Assembly (NCBI GenBank): GCA_002238965.1
Contig: MPNJ01000021.1
Coordinates: 1 to 64,000, forward strand
Length of the DNA: 64,000 bases
From: Nitrospinae bacterium bin107
GTDB lineage: Bacteria > UBA8248
Direction: 5' to 3'
The position numbers and the translations under genes are program-made. Shown here piece by piece: positions 55,998 through 64,000 of this stretch (positions within the stretch are counted from its first letter, which is position 1; every line of letters begins with the position of its first letter). The notes beneath the pieces were generated by a model. That model did not search any database. It was not told the DNA's origin and was given only the letters and a program-made list of their open reading frames with translations.

Positions 55998-56374
55998 TTG
56001 ATGTTTTCCTCCTTCTTCGGGGTATGTTTCCGGGTCGCGAGTTCCGCCATCGCCGCCTCGACCTCCGCCGTCAAATCCTCCCCACCCGCCGCGACCGCGC
56101 CCGCCGTGAGCAGGACGACGCCCCGGCGCGCCGCTGTTCGCGCGAGCGCAACTTCGAGCCGTCCCGCCCATTCGCGCGCTTCGGCCAGCGCTTTTTTGGA
56201 ATCCCCGCCCTCTCGCAGCGACCTTGTGATGTAGCGCGCCGTGAGGCCTGAGAGACGTACGCTCGCGATACGCGGGGGTTTTTCCAAAGAAATCCTTACG
56301 GTCACGGCCGATACGGCGGCGGCGACGCCGGCCGCGAGCAGGAGAGCGGCCGCGAAAGCGGAAAACCCGCTCAT
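55994..56374 (-). CDS. trbI: TrbI, F-type transfer protein
   Basis: 126 residues, one N-terminal membrane helix (FAAALLLAAGVAAAVSAVTV). The C-terminal VVLLTAGAVAAGGEDLTAEVEAAMAEL is the typical TrbI motif. An inner-membrane protein with a periplasmic tail that influences pilus length and retraction in F. Overlaps its neighbours by 4 bases on both sides. Confidence 0.85.
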   Translation of the reverse strand: MSGFSAFAAALLLAAGVAAAVSAVTVRISLEKPPRIASVRLSGLTARYITRSLREGGDSKKALAEAREWAGRLEVALARTAARRGVVLLTAGAVAAGGEDLTAEVEAAMAELATRKHTPKKEENIK

Positions 56375-56601
56375 AACCGCTGCCCCGAGACGCGCCTCTC
56401 GGCGTTCATCGAGACCCAGGCCTTCCGGTCGTAGCGCCTGAACCAGGCCGTCCCGTCCTCGTCGTGGAACATGTAGCGGTACCGGCCCGCATATAGCCGG
56501 TCCCAGGGCTCGTCTGAGAGCACGCCCACTTCGATGGCCGCGCGGAACACGCCCTCCGTGTCCTCGTACACTTGGACAAAGCGCCTGCGCCTAGGCCGCA
56601 T
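56371..56601 (-). CDS. Small hypothetical protein in the tra operon
   Basis: 76 residues from ATG 56601 (MRPRRRRFVQVYEDTEGVFRAAIEVGVLSD...), with GGAGG 8 bases upstream. An in-frame ATG at 56649 with AGGAG would add 16 residues. Its end overlaps trbI by 4 bases and its start overlaps the upstream gene, so it is expressed. It has four Arg in a row, then a strand-rich region with WDRLYAGRYRYMFHDEDGTAWFRRYD. No family recognised. Confidence 0.55.
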   Translation of the reverse strand: MRPRRRRFVQVYEDTEGVFRAAIEVGVLSDEPWDRLYAGRYRYMFHDEDGTAWFRRYDRKAWVSMNAERRVSGQRL

Positions 56602-57301
56602 CGCGTGAGCCTCCGGCCGGTATTTGCGTCTTCCGCACATGAGTGTCATGGGGGTTCTCCTGTCCGGTCATGTGGTCTTTTGCGCCGGATTCTTTCGTTC
56701 CGGACTCGGCGGTGCTTCCGCCCGAATCGGGCGGTCTCTTGAGATCGTTCAGGCGATCGAGCCAGAGTCTGGCCGCGCGCGCGGGATCGAGGGACTTGAT
56801 CTTCCGGTCGAGCGGCGGGAAGAGGATGGCGGCGGCGCTATCGCCGGAGCCTGGGACGTCGCGCGCCTCCGCCGCATCGGCCATCCGGGCGATGAAGCGC
56901 AAAAGCTCCGCCTGCTCGGGGGTCGGTTCCGACTCGAGGCCCGCCGCCTCCCGAACCGCCCTGTCGACGCGGGCGCCCAGGCGTCTCAGCTTCTCCGTCT
57001 TCCGCCGCGAGGGAGCGGCGTCGGGACCCAGCCAAGCGACACTCGCCTCGAACAGCAGCGCTTGGAGCGCCGCCTCGCGCATGTCGCCGCCCAGACCCTC
57101 TATCGCCTCGCTCATCGTCACCGCGTGGGCGGCGAGCGAATGGAAGCGCCTCATCCGCCCGTCCCGGCGGCAGGTGTTGGCGAGCACGTGGGCCAGGGCC
57201 TCGAAGTCGACGGATTCGGCCGTCAGCGTATCGGGGTTTCCCGGCCACTCCAGCGATCTCTCCTCCGCTTCGCCCCCGTGCGCTCTTCTTCTCACGTTCA
57301 T
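56591..57301 (-). CDS. Degenerate HD-hydrolase-like protein in the tra operon
   Basis: 236 residues from ATG 57301 (MNVRRRAHGGEAEERSLEWPG), with AAGGAAA upstream. The stretch RFHSLAAHAVTMSEAIEGLGG...AALQALLFEASVAWLGPDAAPSRRKTEKL resembles YfbR-type HD phosphohydrolases (HSVAxH...LLHDASEAYLGD). However, the HD dyad reads FE and other metal ligands are missing, so it is probably not catalytic as an HD enzyme. The C-terminus is low complexity (DSGGSTAESGTKESGAKD). It sits between traC and trbI; role unknown. Confidence 0.6.
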   Translation of the reverse strand: MNVRRRAHGGEAEERSLEWPGNPDTLTAESVDFEALAHVLANTCRRDGRMRRFHSLAAHAVTMSEAIEGLGGDMREAALQALLFEASVAWLGPDAAPSRRKTEKLRRLGARVDRAVREAAGLESEPTPEQAELLRFIARMADAAEARDVPGSGDSAAAILFPPLDRKIKSLDPARAARLWLDRLNDLKRPPDSGGSTAESGTKESGAKDHMTGQENPHDTHVRKTQIPAGGSRDAA

Positions 57302-57354
57302 GTGGTTTCCTTTCCGTTGATGATTTGTTTGCAGCTGCCGGTTGGTATGGAGCC

Positions 57355-59856
57355 TCAGGGCGCGCCCTCTTCGGCGACCCGCGCGACGGCCTCCTCGGTG
57401 GTGAGACCCTCGCTTTTCAGTTTCTCGATCGCCGCGAAGGCGGGCCCGCGCGATGAGTAGAGCGCCTGAGACCAGCGGTCCAGCGCGAGCCGCGCCACCC
57501 GCCAGCCGTCGGGGCCGTGCAGCACGAGTTCGGCGTGGCGTCCGTCCACGGTGGCCAGGCTCTTGAGCGCGCGCTCCATCCCGGGGTCGCAGTGGATGCG
57601 CTTCTCCTGCTTCAGGAGTTCGACGGACTCGTCCTTTTGCGCCAGGAATATCGTCCAGTCCGAGTTGTCCCAGGCCGCCCGCGCCGCGGGGTTGGCGTAG
57701 TAGTCGTTCACGCTCTGGGTGCCGGTGACGAGCGCGCCCCGGTATTTTCTCGCGCGGCGGGCGGCGCCCTCCAAAAACGCCTTGCTGTCCTCGCCCGATA
57801 ACAAATCCCAGGCCTCGTCGATCACGATAGCCTTGGGCCGCGTCCTCGGGCCGTGGTACATGCGCTGCGTGGCGAGGAAGACGACCAGCATGAGCACGAC
57901 GCCCTGGAGGTCGCCGCGTCCCTTGAGCTCGGCGAGTTCGAACACGGTGAGCGCGGCGTCGAGCGCGGGCGTCCCGCCGCCCTCGAACAACCGCCCCATC
58001 GCGCCTCCCGGACACCATGGGCCGAGCGCTACGCTCAAGTCGGACGCGCGCCTGTCGCCCGCGGCCCCGAGTCCTTTCTTCACTCGGCCTAAGTCCGCGT
58101 CGTTTCCGGCTTCCTCCCAGGCGCGCGCGATGGCCTCGTCTATCAGCGCCGCCTCGATGTCGTCGATCCGCCCGCGCCGCCTGCACATGCGACCGACCAC
58201 CGAAGCCAGCATGGCGAAGCATTCCTCCCTGTAGTCGCCGTCGCGCGCGGCGGTCTCGGCGTCGATCATCGCGAAGGGGTTGAGCCTCGCCGGGTCCTTG
58301 CCGAAGGCGATGAAGGCGCCGCCGAGCGCTTCCGCCGTATGCTGGAACGAGCGTCCGTCGTCGATGACGACCGCCTCTCCGCCCGCGCCCGCGATCCCCG
58401 CGACGAGTTCCTGCATCAGCACGGATTTTCCCGATCCGGACTTGCCGGTCACGGCCACGTTGTAGTTCCCCGCCTCGTTGGCGAAAGGAGACCAGGGGGC
58501 GGGCTGCCCGCGTCTTCCCAGCAGCAACAGTGCGGGCGGCGCGTCCGGCCGCGCCCTCTGGCCGCGCCACTCGCCGTGCACGGGCGCCAGGTTGACGGCG
58601 GATGAGGTGAGCAGCGTCTTCATCCGGCCCATCCGGGCGAGGTCGGCGTCGAGTCCGCCCGCTGCGACCATGGGCAGGCAGGAGAGCCAGCCAGGGAGGT
58701 GCGCGTAGCGCTCCGCCCCCAGCCGCCAGCCCTGGCCGTGGTATATGGCGCGCACCGCCTGTTCGGCCTCGTCTATCGCGTCCAATGGTGCGTAGACCGC
58801 CGCCATGTAACAGGCCCTGACCAGGCGCTCGCCCTCTTTCAGCCGCTCGGTCACGAAGCGCCAGTCGCGGGCCTTCTCGGGCAACCCGGGCAGGTAGCGC
58901 GCGATCCCCGTCCCCGCCTGCTGCGTCGCGCGGGCGGATTTCAGGAACGCGCGTTCCCCATCGGCCGCCTCGCCCATCATCACGGTGAGCGCGGTGAGGA
59001 CCGGCGCGCCGGGTTGCAGGAAATCTCGATAGAAATCTCCGATCAGGGCATTGCCCCGCCAGCCGGGCCAGACTTCCGGGTATGCGCGGGCGGAGAGCAC
59101 GCGCACGGCAACGTCCGCCCCGTCCGGGTGGTGGAAGACCAGTCCCGCCGGCGCAACGCTCATCGCGCGGCCAGGCGCCGCGCACTGTAAGTGAATCGGA
59201 TCGCGCGGCGACCAGCGCCTCCCGGGGCGCTCGAGCCCGCCGTCATGGACGCCTTCCGTATCGGGCGCGGCGAGTTCCGCTGCCAGCGAGAGCAGCGCGT
59301 CGGGCTCCATCCGCCGGGACCAGGTCCCGATCGAGGCGAGCGCGCCCTCGATCGCGCGGCGGAAGCCGCCGAGCGCGGTCTCAGAAGCCGGTCCCGGACG
59401 TCCCGGCAGACTCGCCGCGAGGAACACCCGGCAGTCGTTCAGCGTGAACGGCGGCCCGCCCGCGTGTAGCGCTCGCCAGCCGGCGCCCGTGAAGAGCGCC
59501 GCGCGGCGCTTCGCCATCACGGCCTGCAGGCCGCCCGCCGCCTCCCTCGGCCCGGCCCATTCCGCGATCGCGGCCCCGTAGCGCGGGCTCGTCCAGTGGA
59601 TCACCTGCACCACGGAACGATCGGGTGCGGAGTCCGCGAGCGTTCCCGCCAGGGCGTCCAGCGTCCCCTCGTCCACCCCGGCGAAAGGCGGGAGTTCCAG
59701 GACGAAGCCGAGACTCCCCGCGTTCACGTAGAACTCGCCCGACTCGTCCCAGGCGCGCCAGGGGAGGAGGTCCACGAGCGGGGCCGGGACGGCCGGGAGC
59801 GTCCAGGGCGCAAGCGCGTCGGCGCCGCCGAAGATGTCCTTCAGTCGCTCGATCAC
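57355..59856 (-). CDS. traC: TraC, assembly ATPase
   Basis: 833 residues from GTG 59856, which overlaps the traV stop (GTGA). The VirB4/TraC family is shown by the P-loop GKSGSGKS at 471-478, then AVVIDDGRSFQHTAEALGGAFIAFGKDPARLNPF. Walker B is KAIVIDEAWDLLSGEDSKAFLEGAARRARKYRGALVTGTQSVNDYY. It powers pilin export at the inner-membrane base. The frame is open further upstream, but those codons lie in traV. Confidence 0.92.
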   Translation of the reverse strand: MIERLKDIFGGADALAPWTLPAVPAPLVDLLPWRAWDESGEFYVNAGSLGFVLELPPFAGVDEGTLDALAGTLADSAPDRSVVQVIHWTSPRYGAAIAEWAGPREAAGGLQAVMAKRRAALFTGAGWRALHAGGPPFTLNDCRVFLAASLPGRPGPASETALGGFRRAIEGALASIGTWSRRMEPDALLSLAAELAAPDTEGVHDGGLERPGRRWSPRDPIHLQCAAPGRAMSVAPAGLVFHHPDGADVAVRVLSARAYPEVWPGWRGNALIGDFYRDFLQPGAPVLTALTVMMGEAADGERAFLKSARATQQAGTGIARYLPGLPEKARDWRFVTERLKEGERLVRACYMAAVYAPLDAIDEAEQAVRAIYHGQGWRLGAERYAHLPGWLSCLPMVAAGGLDADLARMGRMKTLLTSSAVNLAPVHGEWRGQRARPDAPPALLLLGRRGQPAPWSPFANEAGNYNVAVTGKSGSGKSVLMQELVAGIAGAGGEAVVIDDGRSFQHTAEALGGAFIAFGKDPARLNPFAMIDAETAARDGDYREECFAMLASVVGRMCRRRGRIDDIEAALIDEAIARAWEEAGNDADLGRVKKGLGAAGDRRASDLSVALGPWCPGGAMGRLFEGGGTPALDAALTVFELAELKGRGDLQGVVLMLVVFLATQRMYHGPRTRPKAIVIDEAWDLLSGEDSKAFLEGAARRARKYRGALVTGTQSVNDYYANPAARAAWDNSDWTIFLAQKDESVELLKQEKRIHCDPGMERALKSLATVDGRHAELVLHGPDGWRVARLALDRWSQALYSSRGPAFAAIEKLKSEGLTTEEAVARVAEEGAP

Positions 59857-60356
59857 GGCAGCCTCCAGCCCGCCGGCCTTATCACCGCGCGTACCCAATT
59901 GCCCTCGCGATATATTCCTTTCGCGTCCACGTAGGGCGCGATCCAGATCCGCGCGACCCGCTCCTTCGTACGGAGGCTTTCATAGGGACGGGATAGAGCA
60001 TCTTCCGCCGCCGCTATAACGATCAGCGGCTCGGCTGTGGCTACGCCCATGTCGTCTTCCTCATCGAGACGGAAAAATTCCACGAACCAGGCGAGGATGC
60101 CGCTCAGGAACGGGGTCCCGGTGATTTCAATGGAACGAACCGGGAAGGGAAGAGTCGTTTCCCTTGCTTCCGCCGTTGCCGCAACGGCTGGGTCCGCCTC
60201 CGAAACGCTCGCGCACGCCGTCCCCTGCGCGATGGGGCATTGCCAGGACTCGCCCACGTGGCTCCCCCCCGCACAGCCCGCGAGGAACATGACGGTCAAC
60301 AGCATCGCCGGCAAATGAAATCTTCCTGTCGATGATGGATGGATATTCGTTCTCAT
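59853..60356 (-). CDS. traV: TraV, outer-membrane lipoprotein of the core complex
   Basis: 167 residues. The lipobox LAGC ends at C28 after a hydrophobic stretch (LPAMLLTVMFLAGC). The mature part has GESWQCPIAQGTACASVSEAD, the two-cysteine TraV motif, and ends in a strand-rich IWIAPYVDAKGIYREGNWVRAVI. It forms the outer-membrane core with TraK and TraB. Confidence 0.87.
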   Translation of the reverse strand: MRTNIHPSSTGRFHLPAMLLTVMFLAGCAGGSHVGESWQCPIAQGTACASVSEADPAVAATAEARETTLPFPVRSIEITGTPFLSGILAWFVEFFRLDEEDDMGVATAEPLIVIAAAEDALSRPYESLRTKERVARIWIAPYVDAKGIYREGNWVRAVIRPAGWRLP

Positions 60357-61552
60357 CTGTTCCTCCCGTGGTTGTTGCTCTTCTTCTCTTCGCTCCCGTC
60401 GATCCGGGCGCCCTCGATGAACACGACCGTGACCCGCGTTCCCGTCTGTAGCTGGATCACCGGCTGGTACTGCTCGGCCCTTCGGATCAGGTAGTCCGCC
60501 ACGCGGCGGCCGGCCGATCCCGCGCCCGCTCCCAGACCCGCGCGTCCCAGGTCGCTCAGGCTCGCCGCGTTCTCCGCCCCCGCCGTCCCGGCAGGCGCCT
60601 GGAGCACGTTGGCGGCGGTCTCGCCCACGCCCGACACCAGGCCCGCGAGAAAGGCCTTCTCCACGAGCGCCCCCTCGCGGCTCACCACGGGACCCCGCAC
60701 GCCGGCCTTACCGCCGCCCGCCACGAAGCCGGATACCCTGGTCTCGATCACGGTCGCCGCCTCGGCGCCGGCGCAGGTCATGGTCTGAAGCCGCACGTAG
60801 ACTTTCTCGGACGAGAGGTCCCCGTAGGCCGCGCCCGTCAGCGTGCAGCCCTCGACGTCGGCTTCCATCGCCGCTCCGCCCGACGCCGCGCTCCGCGCCT
60901 TGCCCGTGAGTCGAAGCAGCACCGGGCGCGGGTCGCCCTGGGAGGAGACGCCCGCCGAGGCGTCCACGCCCGCCAGAACCACCGCATCCGCGTAGGCGCC
61001 CGCGGGCAGCCAGGAGGAAAGGGGACGTGGGCCCGTATCAGGGGCGTTCGTACCCTCGACTCCCGTGCCGGTATGAAATTCCCGGATCATGGGGCCGGTC
61101 GGAGCCGTGGAGGTCTTGCCGGCAGGGGCCCTGCGCTTCGACCGGACGGGCGCGACGGGGCGGGTCTCCAGTTTTTTGCGCAGTTCGTCGATCGCCGCCG
61201 CCTGGCGGTCGATCACCATCCGTCCGTCCGCCGCGCCCTTGTCGAGACGCGCCCTGAGCCGAGCGTTCTCCTCCTCCGAGCGCCGGTTCTTCGTCTCCAT
61301 CTCGCGGAGCCGCGCCTCCATCTGTCCGATCCGGGCTTCCGAACGCCTGACCCAGACGGCTTCCGCAGACCCTGCGCCCGCGAGCTTCGCCCGGACCCCG
61401 CCCCGTGGCGGCGGCGCCTCGCTCCCTCCCGCCGAGAACCAGGCCGCGAAGGCGACGAGCACGGCAGCGGCCAGGCTCGATAACAGGAGCATCTGGCGAC
61501 TCCTGATCTTCCGGCTCTCGGGGTCCATCGGGGTTTTCTCCTGCCCGCTCAT
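60353..61552 (-). CDS. traB: TraB, VirB10-like core scaffold
   Basis: 399 residues from ATG 61552 (MSGQEKTPMDPESRK). One membrane helix (LLLSSLAAAVLVAFAAWFS), a coiled coil (about 70-125) and a Pro-rich linker are followed by the TrbI/VirB10 beta-barrel domain: SSWLPAGAYADAVVLAGVDASAG, MEADVEGCTLTGAAYGDLSSEKVYVRLQTMTC and VIQLQTGTRVTVVFIEGARI. It spans the envelope and links inner to outer membrane. 4-base overlaps on both sides. Confidence 0.9.
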   Translation of the reverse strand: MSGQEKTPMDPESRKIRSRQMLLLSSLAAAVLVAFAAWFSAGGSEAPPPRGGVRAKLAGAGSAEAVWVRRSEARIGQMEARLREMETKNRRSEEENARLRARLDKGAADGRMVIDRQAAAIDELRKKLETRPVAPVRSKRRAPAGKTSTAPTGPMIREFHTGTGVEGTNAPDTGPRPLSSWLPAGAYADAVVLAGVDASAGVSSQGDPRPVLLRLTGKARSAASGGAAMEADVEGCTLTGAAYGDLSSEKVYVRLQTMTCAGAEAATVIETRVSGFVAGGGKAGVRGPVVSREGALVEKAFLAGLVSGVGETAANVLQAPAGTAGAENAASLSDLGRAGLGAGAGSAGRRVADYLIRRAEQYQPVIQLQTGTRVTVVFIEGARIDGSEEKKSNNHGRNR

Positions 61553-62295
61553 TGCGCAGCCCTCAATCGCGAGGTTTCGAGCACCGCCACGACGATCCGT
61601 CCGCCCGAGGGACCGCTCGCAGGCTCCGCCGCCCAGAGCGCGGCCGCGCCCGGCGCGAGGTTCTGCATCATGGCTTGGCTGTCGTCCCAAGGGATGGAAT
61701 CCATCTCGTACACGCGCGCCGTGAACCGCCGCCCGCGCCAGGTTTCCAGGAGCGCCGAGCCCTCTGAACGTGACGTTTCGGATGGCGAGTGAATCACATA
61801 GCCCGGCAAGACTTCACGCAGCGCCACAGCGCGCACCAGCGCCACGAGCGCGCCCACGCGGCCTTCGCGGGGAGCGGGGCTTTCCGCCCGGGGCGCCGCG
61901 GCGGCGTTTCTGATCAGTATCTGCGCCGAGCCCCGCGCGGCGGTCCGGAGCCTCAGCCGGTAGGTGAAGCCCTTCGCCGTCCCGATGAAGAGCGTAAGCG
62001 CCTCCCGCGCAGGGGCGGTTGATTCCAGGGGCCGCAGGTAGAGGTCCCCGCGCGACTTGTCGTGTTCGAGCGCAAAACCGTCCGGCCCCCGGACCACGCG
62101 CGCCACCCGATCATCGGCCAGCGTTACCCGGCTCACCGAACGGTCCGATATCACAGCTTCCAACTCCGCGCCGTCTGCGGCGTCCAGTATCTGCATTGCG
62201 GACGCCGGCGCCGCCCAGATAAAGATCGCGGCCAGGAGCAGCGTCCGAATCAGCGCGCGAGGGATGGCGTTCCCCCTTCTCGTCAATTGCGTCAT
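61549..62295 (-). CDS. traK: TraK, periplasmic core protein (VirB9-like)
   Basis: 248 residues from ATG 62295 (MTQLTRRGN), signal peptide ending APASA. The mature protein is strand-rich: MQILDAADGAELEAVISDRSVSRVTLADDRVARVVRGPDG, typical of the TraK/secretin-like N-terminal domain. The C-terminal half is longer than usual for F TraK (242 residues precursor) only by a few residues. Works with TraV and TraB. Confidence 0.87.
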   Translation of the reverse strand: MTQLTRRGNAIPRALIRTLLLAAIFIWAAPASAMQILDAADGAELEAVISDRSVSRVTLADDRVARVVRGPDGFALEHDKSRGDLYLRPLESTAPAREALTLFIGTAKGFTYRLRLRTAARGSAQILIRNAAAAPRAESPAPREGRVGALVALVRAVALREVLPGYVIHSPSETSRSEGSALLETWRGRRFTARVYEMDSIPWDDSQAMMQNLAPGAAALWAAEPASGPSGGRIVVAVLETSRLRAAQ

Positions 62296-62849
62296 TTCTT
62301 CTCCTCCAGTTCCTCGAAACGAAGCAGGCCGATCCGGCCCGCGTCCACGCGGAAGGACAACCGGTAGCGCTTCCGCTCGCGCGAGACCGGCTCGCGCCCC
62401 ACCCAGGTCGCGAGTTCCCCGCCCACGACGACCGTCAGCCTCCCCGGGTCCGCCTCGATCCGCCCGGGGTAGAACGCCGTCGAGAGGTCGCGCCGCGCCA
62501 TGCGCCCGGCCTCGGCCGCGACCCAGGCGCCGATGGCGCCCCGCGCGGAGGCGTGGGCGAGCCGCGCCGCCGCCTCGCGGGCGTGCTCCGCGTTCTCGGG
62601 CGTGAGCGTCAGGAGCGTCACCGCCACGGTCCGTCCCATGTCCTCGAGGTAGCGGAGCCCCGCCCGCCCGCCGCCGACCTCCCATGCCGGTCCCGCGACC
62701 GCGGGCACCAGCACCGTCATGCGCTCCACCGAGGCGAGGCCTATGCTCAGAGCGAGGTTGGCCAGGAGCGAGAGGCCGAGCAGCGCCGCCAGCGCCGCGC
62801 GCCCGTCTCTCACCTGCCGCCTCTGCGCCTCCATCCGTTCACGTTTCAT
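62292..62849 (-). CDS. traE: TraE, inner-membrane assembly protein
   Basis: 185 residues. A membrane helix (ALAALLGLSLLANLALSIGLA) and a periplasmic TraE domain (VAVTLLTLTPENAEHAREAAARLAHASARGAIGAWVAAEAGRMARRDLSTAFYPGRIEADP) match the family; length matches F TraE (188). VirB5/VirB8-like position in the assembly. Overlaps traK by 4 bases and follows traL by 14. Confidence 0.9.
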   Translation of the reverse strand: MKRERMEAQRRQVRDGRAALAALLGLSLLANLALSIGLASVERMTVLVPAVAGPAWEVGGGRAGLRYLEDMGRTVAVTLLTLTPENAEHAREAAARLAHASARGAIGAWVAAEAGRMARRDLSTAFYPGRIEADPGRLTVVVGGELATWVGREPVSRERKRYRLSFRVDAGRIGLLRFEELEEKK

Positions 62850-62863
62850 CCCCTAAAGCCTCC

Positions 62864-63157
62864 TCATCCGATGAAGCGGCGCAGGTGGCTCGGCGGCGCG
62901 CCCCTGAACCCCAGCGCGAAACCGGGCAGGAACCAGTAGAGCGCGCAGATCGCGACATCCGCTCCGCCGCCCCGCTTCGCCCGGCGCAGGAGCGCCCAGC
63001 CCGCAAGTCCGGTCAACAACCCCGTCAGGAAGGCGTTTGCCGCCAGTCCCAGCAATGCCGGTCCCAGGAGCGCCGCCGCTTCGTCCAGGGTCCAGAACAG
63101 CCAGCGTTCCGGGTCGTCGAGGCGCGAGGGGATCGCGTGCTTGGCCTGATCGCTCAT
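62864..63157 (-). CDS. traL: TraL, small inner-membrane assembly protein
   Basis: 97 residues. PSRLDDPERWLFWTLDEAAALLGPALLGLAANAFLTGLLTGLAGWALLRRAKRGGG has the TraL motif (a basic, W-containing start and two close membrane helices). The C-terminal ALYWFLPGFALGFRGAPPSHLRRFIG is also typical. VirB3-like partner of TraE; follows the pilin gene by 9 bases. Confidence 0.9.
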   Translation of the reverse strand: MSDQAKHAIPSRLDDPERWLFWTLDEAAALLGPALLGLAANAFLTGLLTGLAGWALLRRAKRGGGADVAICALYWFLPGFALGFRGAPPSHLRRFIG

Positions 63158-63166
63158 CCGTCCCCC

Positions 63167-63466
63167 TCATACGATCGCCGTGCCGACGAGGCCCGTGACG
63201 ATGCCGGTGCCCGCGCCCGCCGCGATGCCAACGCCGACGGCGCCCGCGAGCTGGGCTGCGTTGAAGCGAAGCACCGAACCCACAAGGGCGGCGCCCACGG
63301 CGAGCGCCGCCGCGAGCTGTCCGCCCGTGCCCGAGACCATCCCGGTCACCGTGCCGAGCGGACCCGAGAACGTCGTGTCCGTCGTCGCCCAGGCCGCATC
63401 GAGACCACACAGCGCCCAGAGGAGCACGGCGAGCGCGCACCTGCTCAGAAAAGAAACTCTGTTCAT
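63167..63466 (-). CDS. traA: TraA-like pilin precursor
   Basis: 99 residues from ATG 63466 (MNRVSFLSRCALAVLLWALCGLDAAWA). A signal peptide with a likely AWA cleavage at residue 27 leaves about 72 residues. The mature part has two hydrophobic helices (TGGQLAAALAVGAALVGSVL and GAVGVGIAAGAGTGIVTGLVGTAIV) separated by RFNAAQLA, as expected for a VirB2/TraA pilin. Position before traL confirms the call. Start overlaps the stop of the upstream HTH gene by 4 bases (ATGA). Confidence 0.82.
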   Translation of the reverse strand: MNRVSFLSRCALAVLLWALCGLDAAWATTDTTFSGPLGTVTGMVSGTGGQLAAALAVGAALVGSVLRFNAAQLAGAVGVGIAAGAGTGIVTGLVGTAIV

Positions 63467-63681
63467 CGCGCGACCCTCCCTCCGTCGTCGGACGTCGATT
63501 TCCGCCGACGCGACGTGGCCCACGTCTCGAGGTCTGAGAGCAGGTAGCGCACCCGGGAGCCGAAGCGGTGGAAGATGGGCCCCTCGCCGGTCACGCGGTA
63601 GCGGTCCAGCGTCCTCGGCGAAAGGCCGAGCCACTCCGCCGCCTGCCGCGTGCTCAGGTAGTTCCTGGCGTTCTCGTTCAT
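63463..63681 (-). CDS. AlpA/excisionase-type HTH protein at the head of the tra operon
   Basis: 72 residues. LSTRQAAEWLGLSPRTLDRYRVTGEGPIFHRFGSRVRYLLSDLETWATSRRR is the winged MerR/AlpA/Xis-type HTH with the usual RYxxSDLExW tail. Such proteins act as excisionases or transcription regulators. It overlaps the pilin gene by 4 bases, so it is translated with the tra operon and most likely controls it. Confidence 0.8.
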   Translation of the reverse strand: MNENARNYLSTRQAAEWLGLSPRTLDRYRVTGEGPIFHRFGSRVRYLLSDLETWATSRRRKSTSDDGGRVAR

Positions 63682-64000
63682 GCGAATCTCTCCTTTTTTC
63701 GTGATCGGCCCCGCCGTCCGGGGCCCTTGTGGTGAATGCGCCGGGCGCCTCGTCCCGGCGAGTGGTTTCGGATCCGGGCGTCACAAGCCGCGAAAGAAGT
63801 CGACGCCGCATCCCGTTCGTCTTTCCAATGTCGTTTGTCCGGGTAAGTGAAATCTTCATGGCGAGCGAACATAAAACAAAAACTACAGCGCTTCAATCAT
63901 CAAGGTTTGTGCTCCAGTAACGTTCTCACCGGGTTCGCGCCCGCCTCCACGAAACGCTGCGCAGTGGTGCGACAATAAAAAAATTCAGGTTTCCCCCGCG
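63682..64000. other. Region upstream of the tra operon
   Basis: No gene recognised. It should hold the tra promoter. The AT-rich patch 63860-63910 is the only likely place for it, but no clean -35/-10 pair was found. The overlapping frames at 63678-63920 on both strands have no family features. Confidence 0.3.

Noticed and set aside
1-64000. CRISPR array, rRNA, tRNA
   Set aside because: No regularly spaced short repeats and no recognisable rRNA or tRNA sequence were found on reading; R1-R4 are too long and too far apart for CRISPR.

Overview
The window reads as a proteobacterial conjugative element (a plasmid or an integrative and conjugative element) carrying a large defence island. No rRNA, tRNA, replication gene, integrase or intact transposase was seen, so neither host species nor replicon type can be fixed. 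The transfer genes use very GC-rich codons. Most of 1.2-21 kb and much of 23-35 kb is clearly more AT-rich, which fits defence cassettes from other sources inserted into a GC-rich backbone.

Layout. (1) 1-1.2 kb: the 3' end of a DUF2493 (SLOG-like) gene and a small ribbon-helix-helix-like gene. (2) 1.5-5.7 kb: a STAND NTPase with an N-terminal Cap4-like nuclease domain (Avs-like). (3) 6.8-21.2 kb: a DNA phosphorothioation locus. It holds sspA, sspB, sspC and sspD (modification), sspE (DUF262 plus HNH restriction effector), and a four-gene helicase/SMC operon that resembles the second known partner module, SspFGH. (4) 21.3-38.2 kb: an array of cassettes separated by four copies (R1-R4) of a ~150 bp dispersed repeat. 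R1-R2 enclose an AbiE type IV toxin-antitoxin pair and a 1369-residue HTH/nuclease-like/degenerate-STAND protein. R2-R3 enclose an XRE-ImmA regulator, an MBL-fold protein, an E2-E1-JAB ubiquitin-type fusion, two small membrane proteins and a second MBL protein. R3-R4 enclose a second AbiE pair. (5) 38.3-41.4 kb: a HEPN-like protein and a PIN/XRE-ImmA pair. (6) 41.6-63.7 kb: an F-type conjugation module on the minus strand, read as HTH gene-traA-L-E-K-B-V-C-(HD-like)-(small)-trbI-S26 peptidase-traW-traU-trbC-traN-traF-traH-traG, then traD and traI.

How the parts work together. The tra genes encode pilus assembly (TraA/L/E/K/B/V/C, TrbI, TraW/U, TrbC, TraF/H), mating-pair stabilisation (TraN/G), the coupling protein (TraD) and a MobF relaxase-helicase (TraI). 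Many neighbours overlap by 4 bp (ATGA or GTGA), which indicates translational coupling. In the Ssp locus the host genome would be marked by single-strand phosphorothioate; SspE and the helicase/SMC operon would act on invading DNA. The other modules look like independent abortive-infection or toxin-antitoxin units carried as cargo.

The strongest candidates for poorly described biology are the E2-E1-JAB/double-MBL/membrane cassette, the HTH-nuclease-degenerate STAND giant, and the matched repeat pairs that bound the cassettes.
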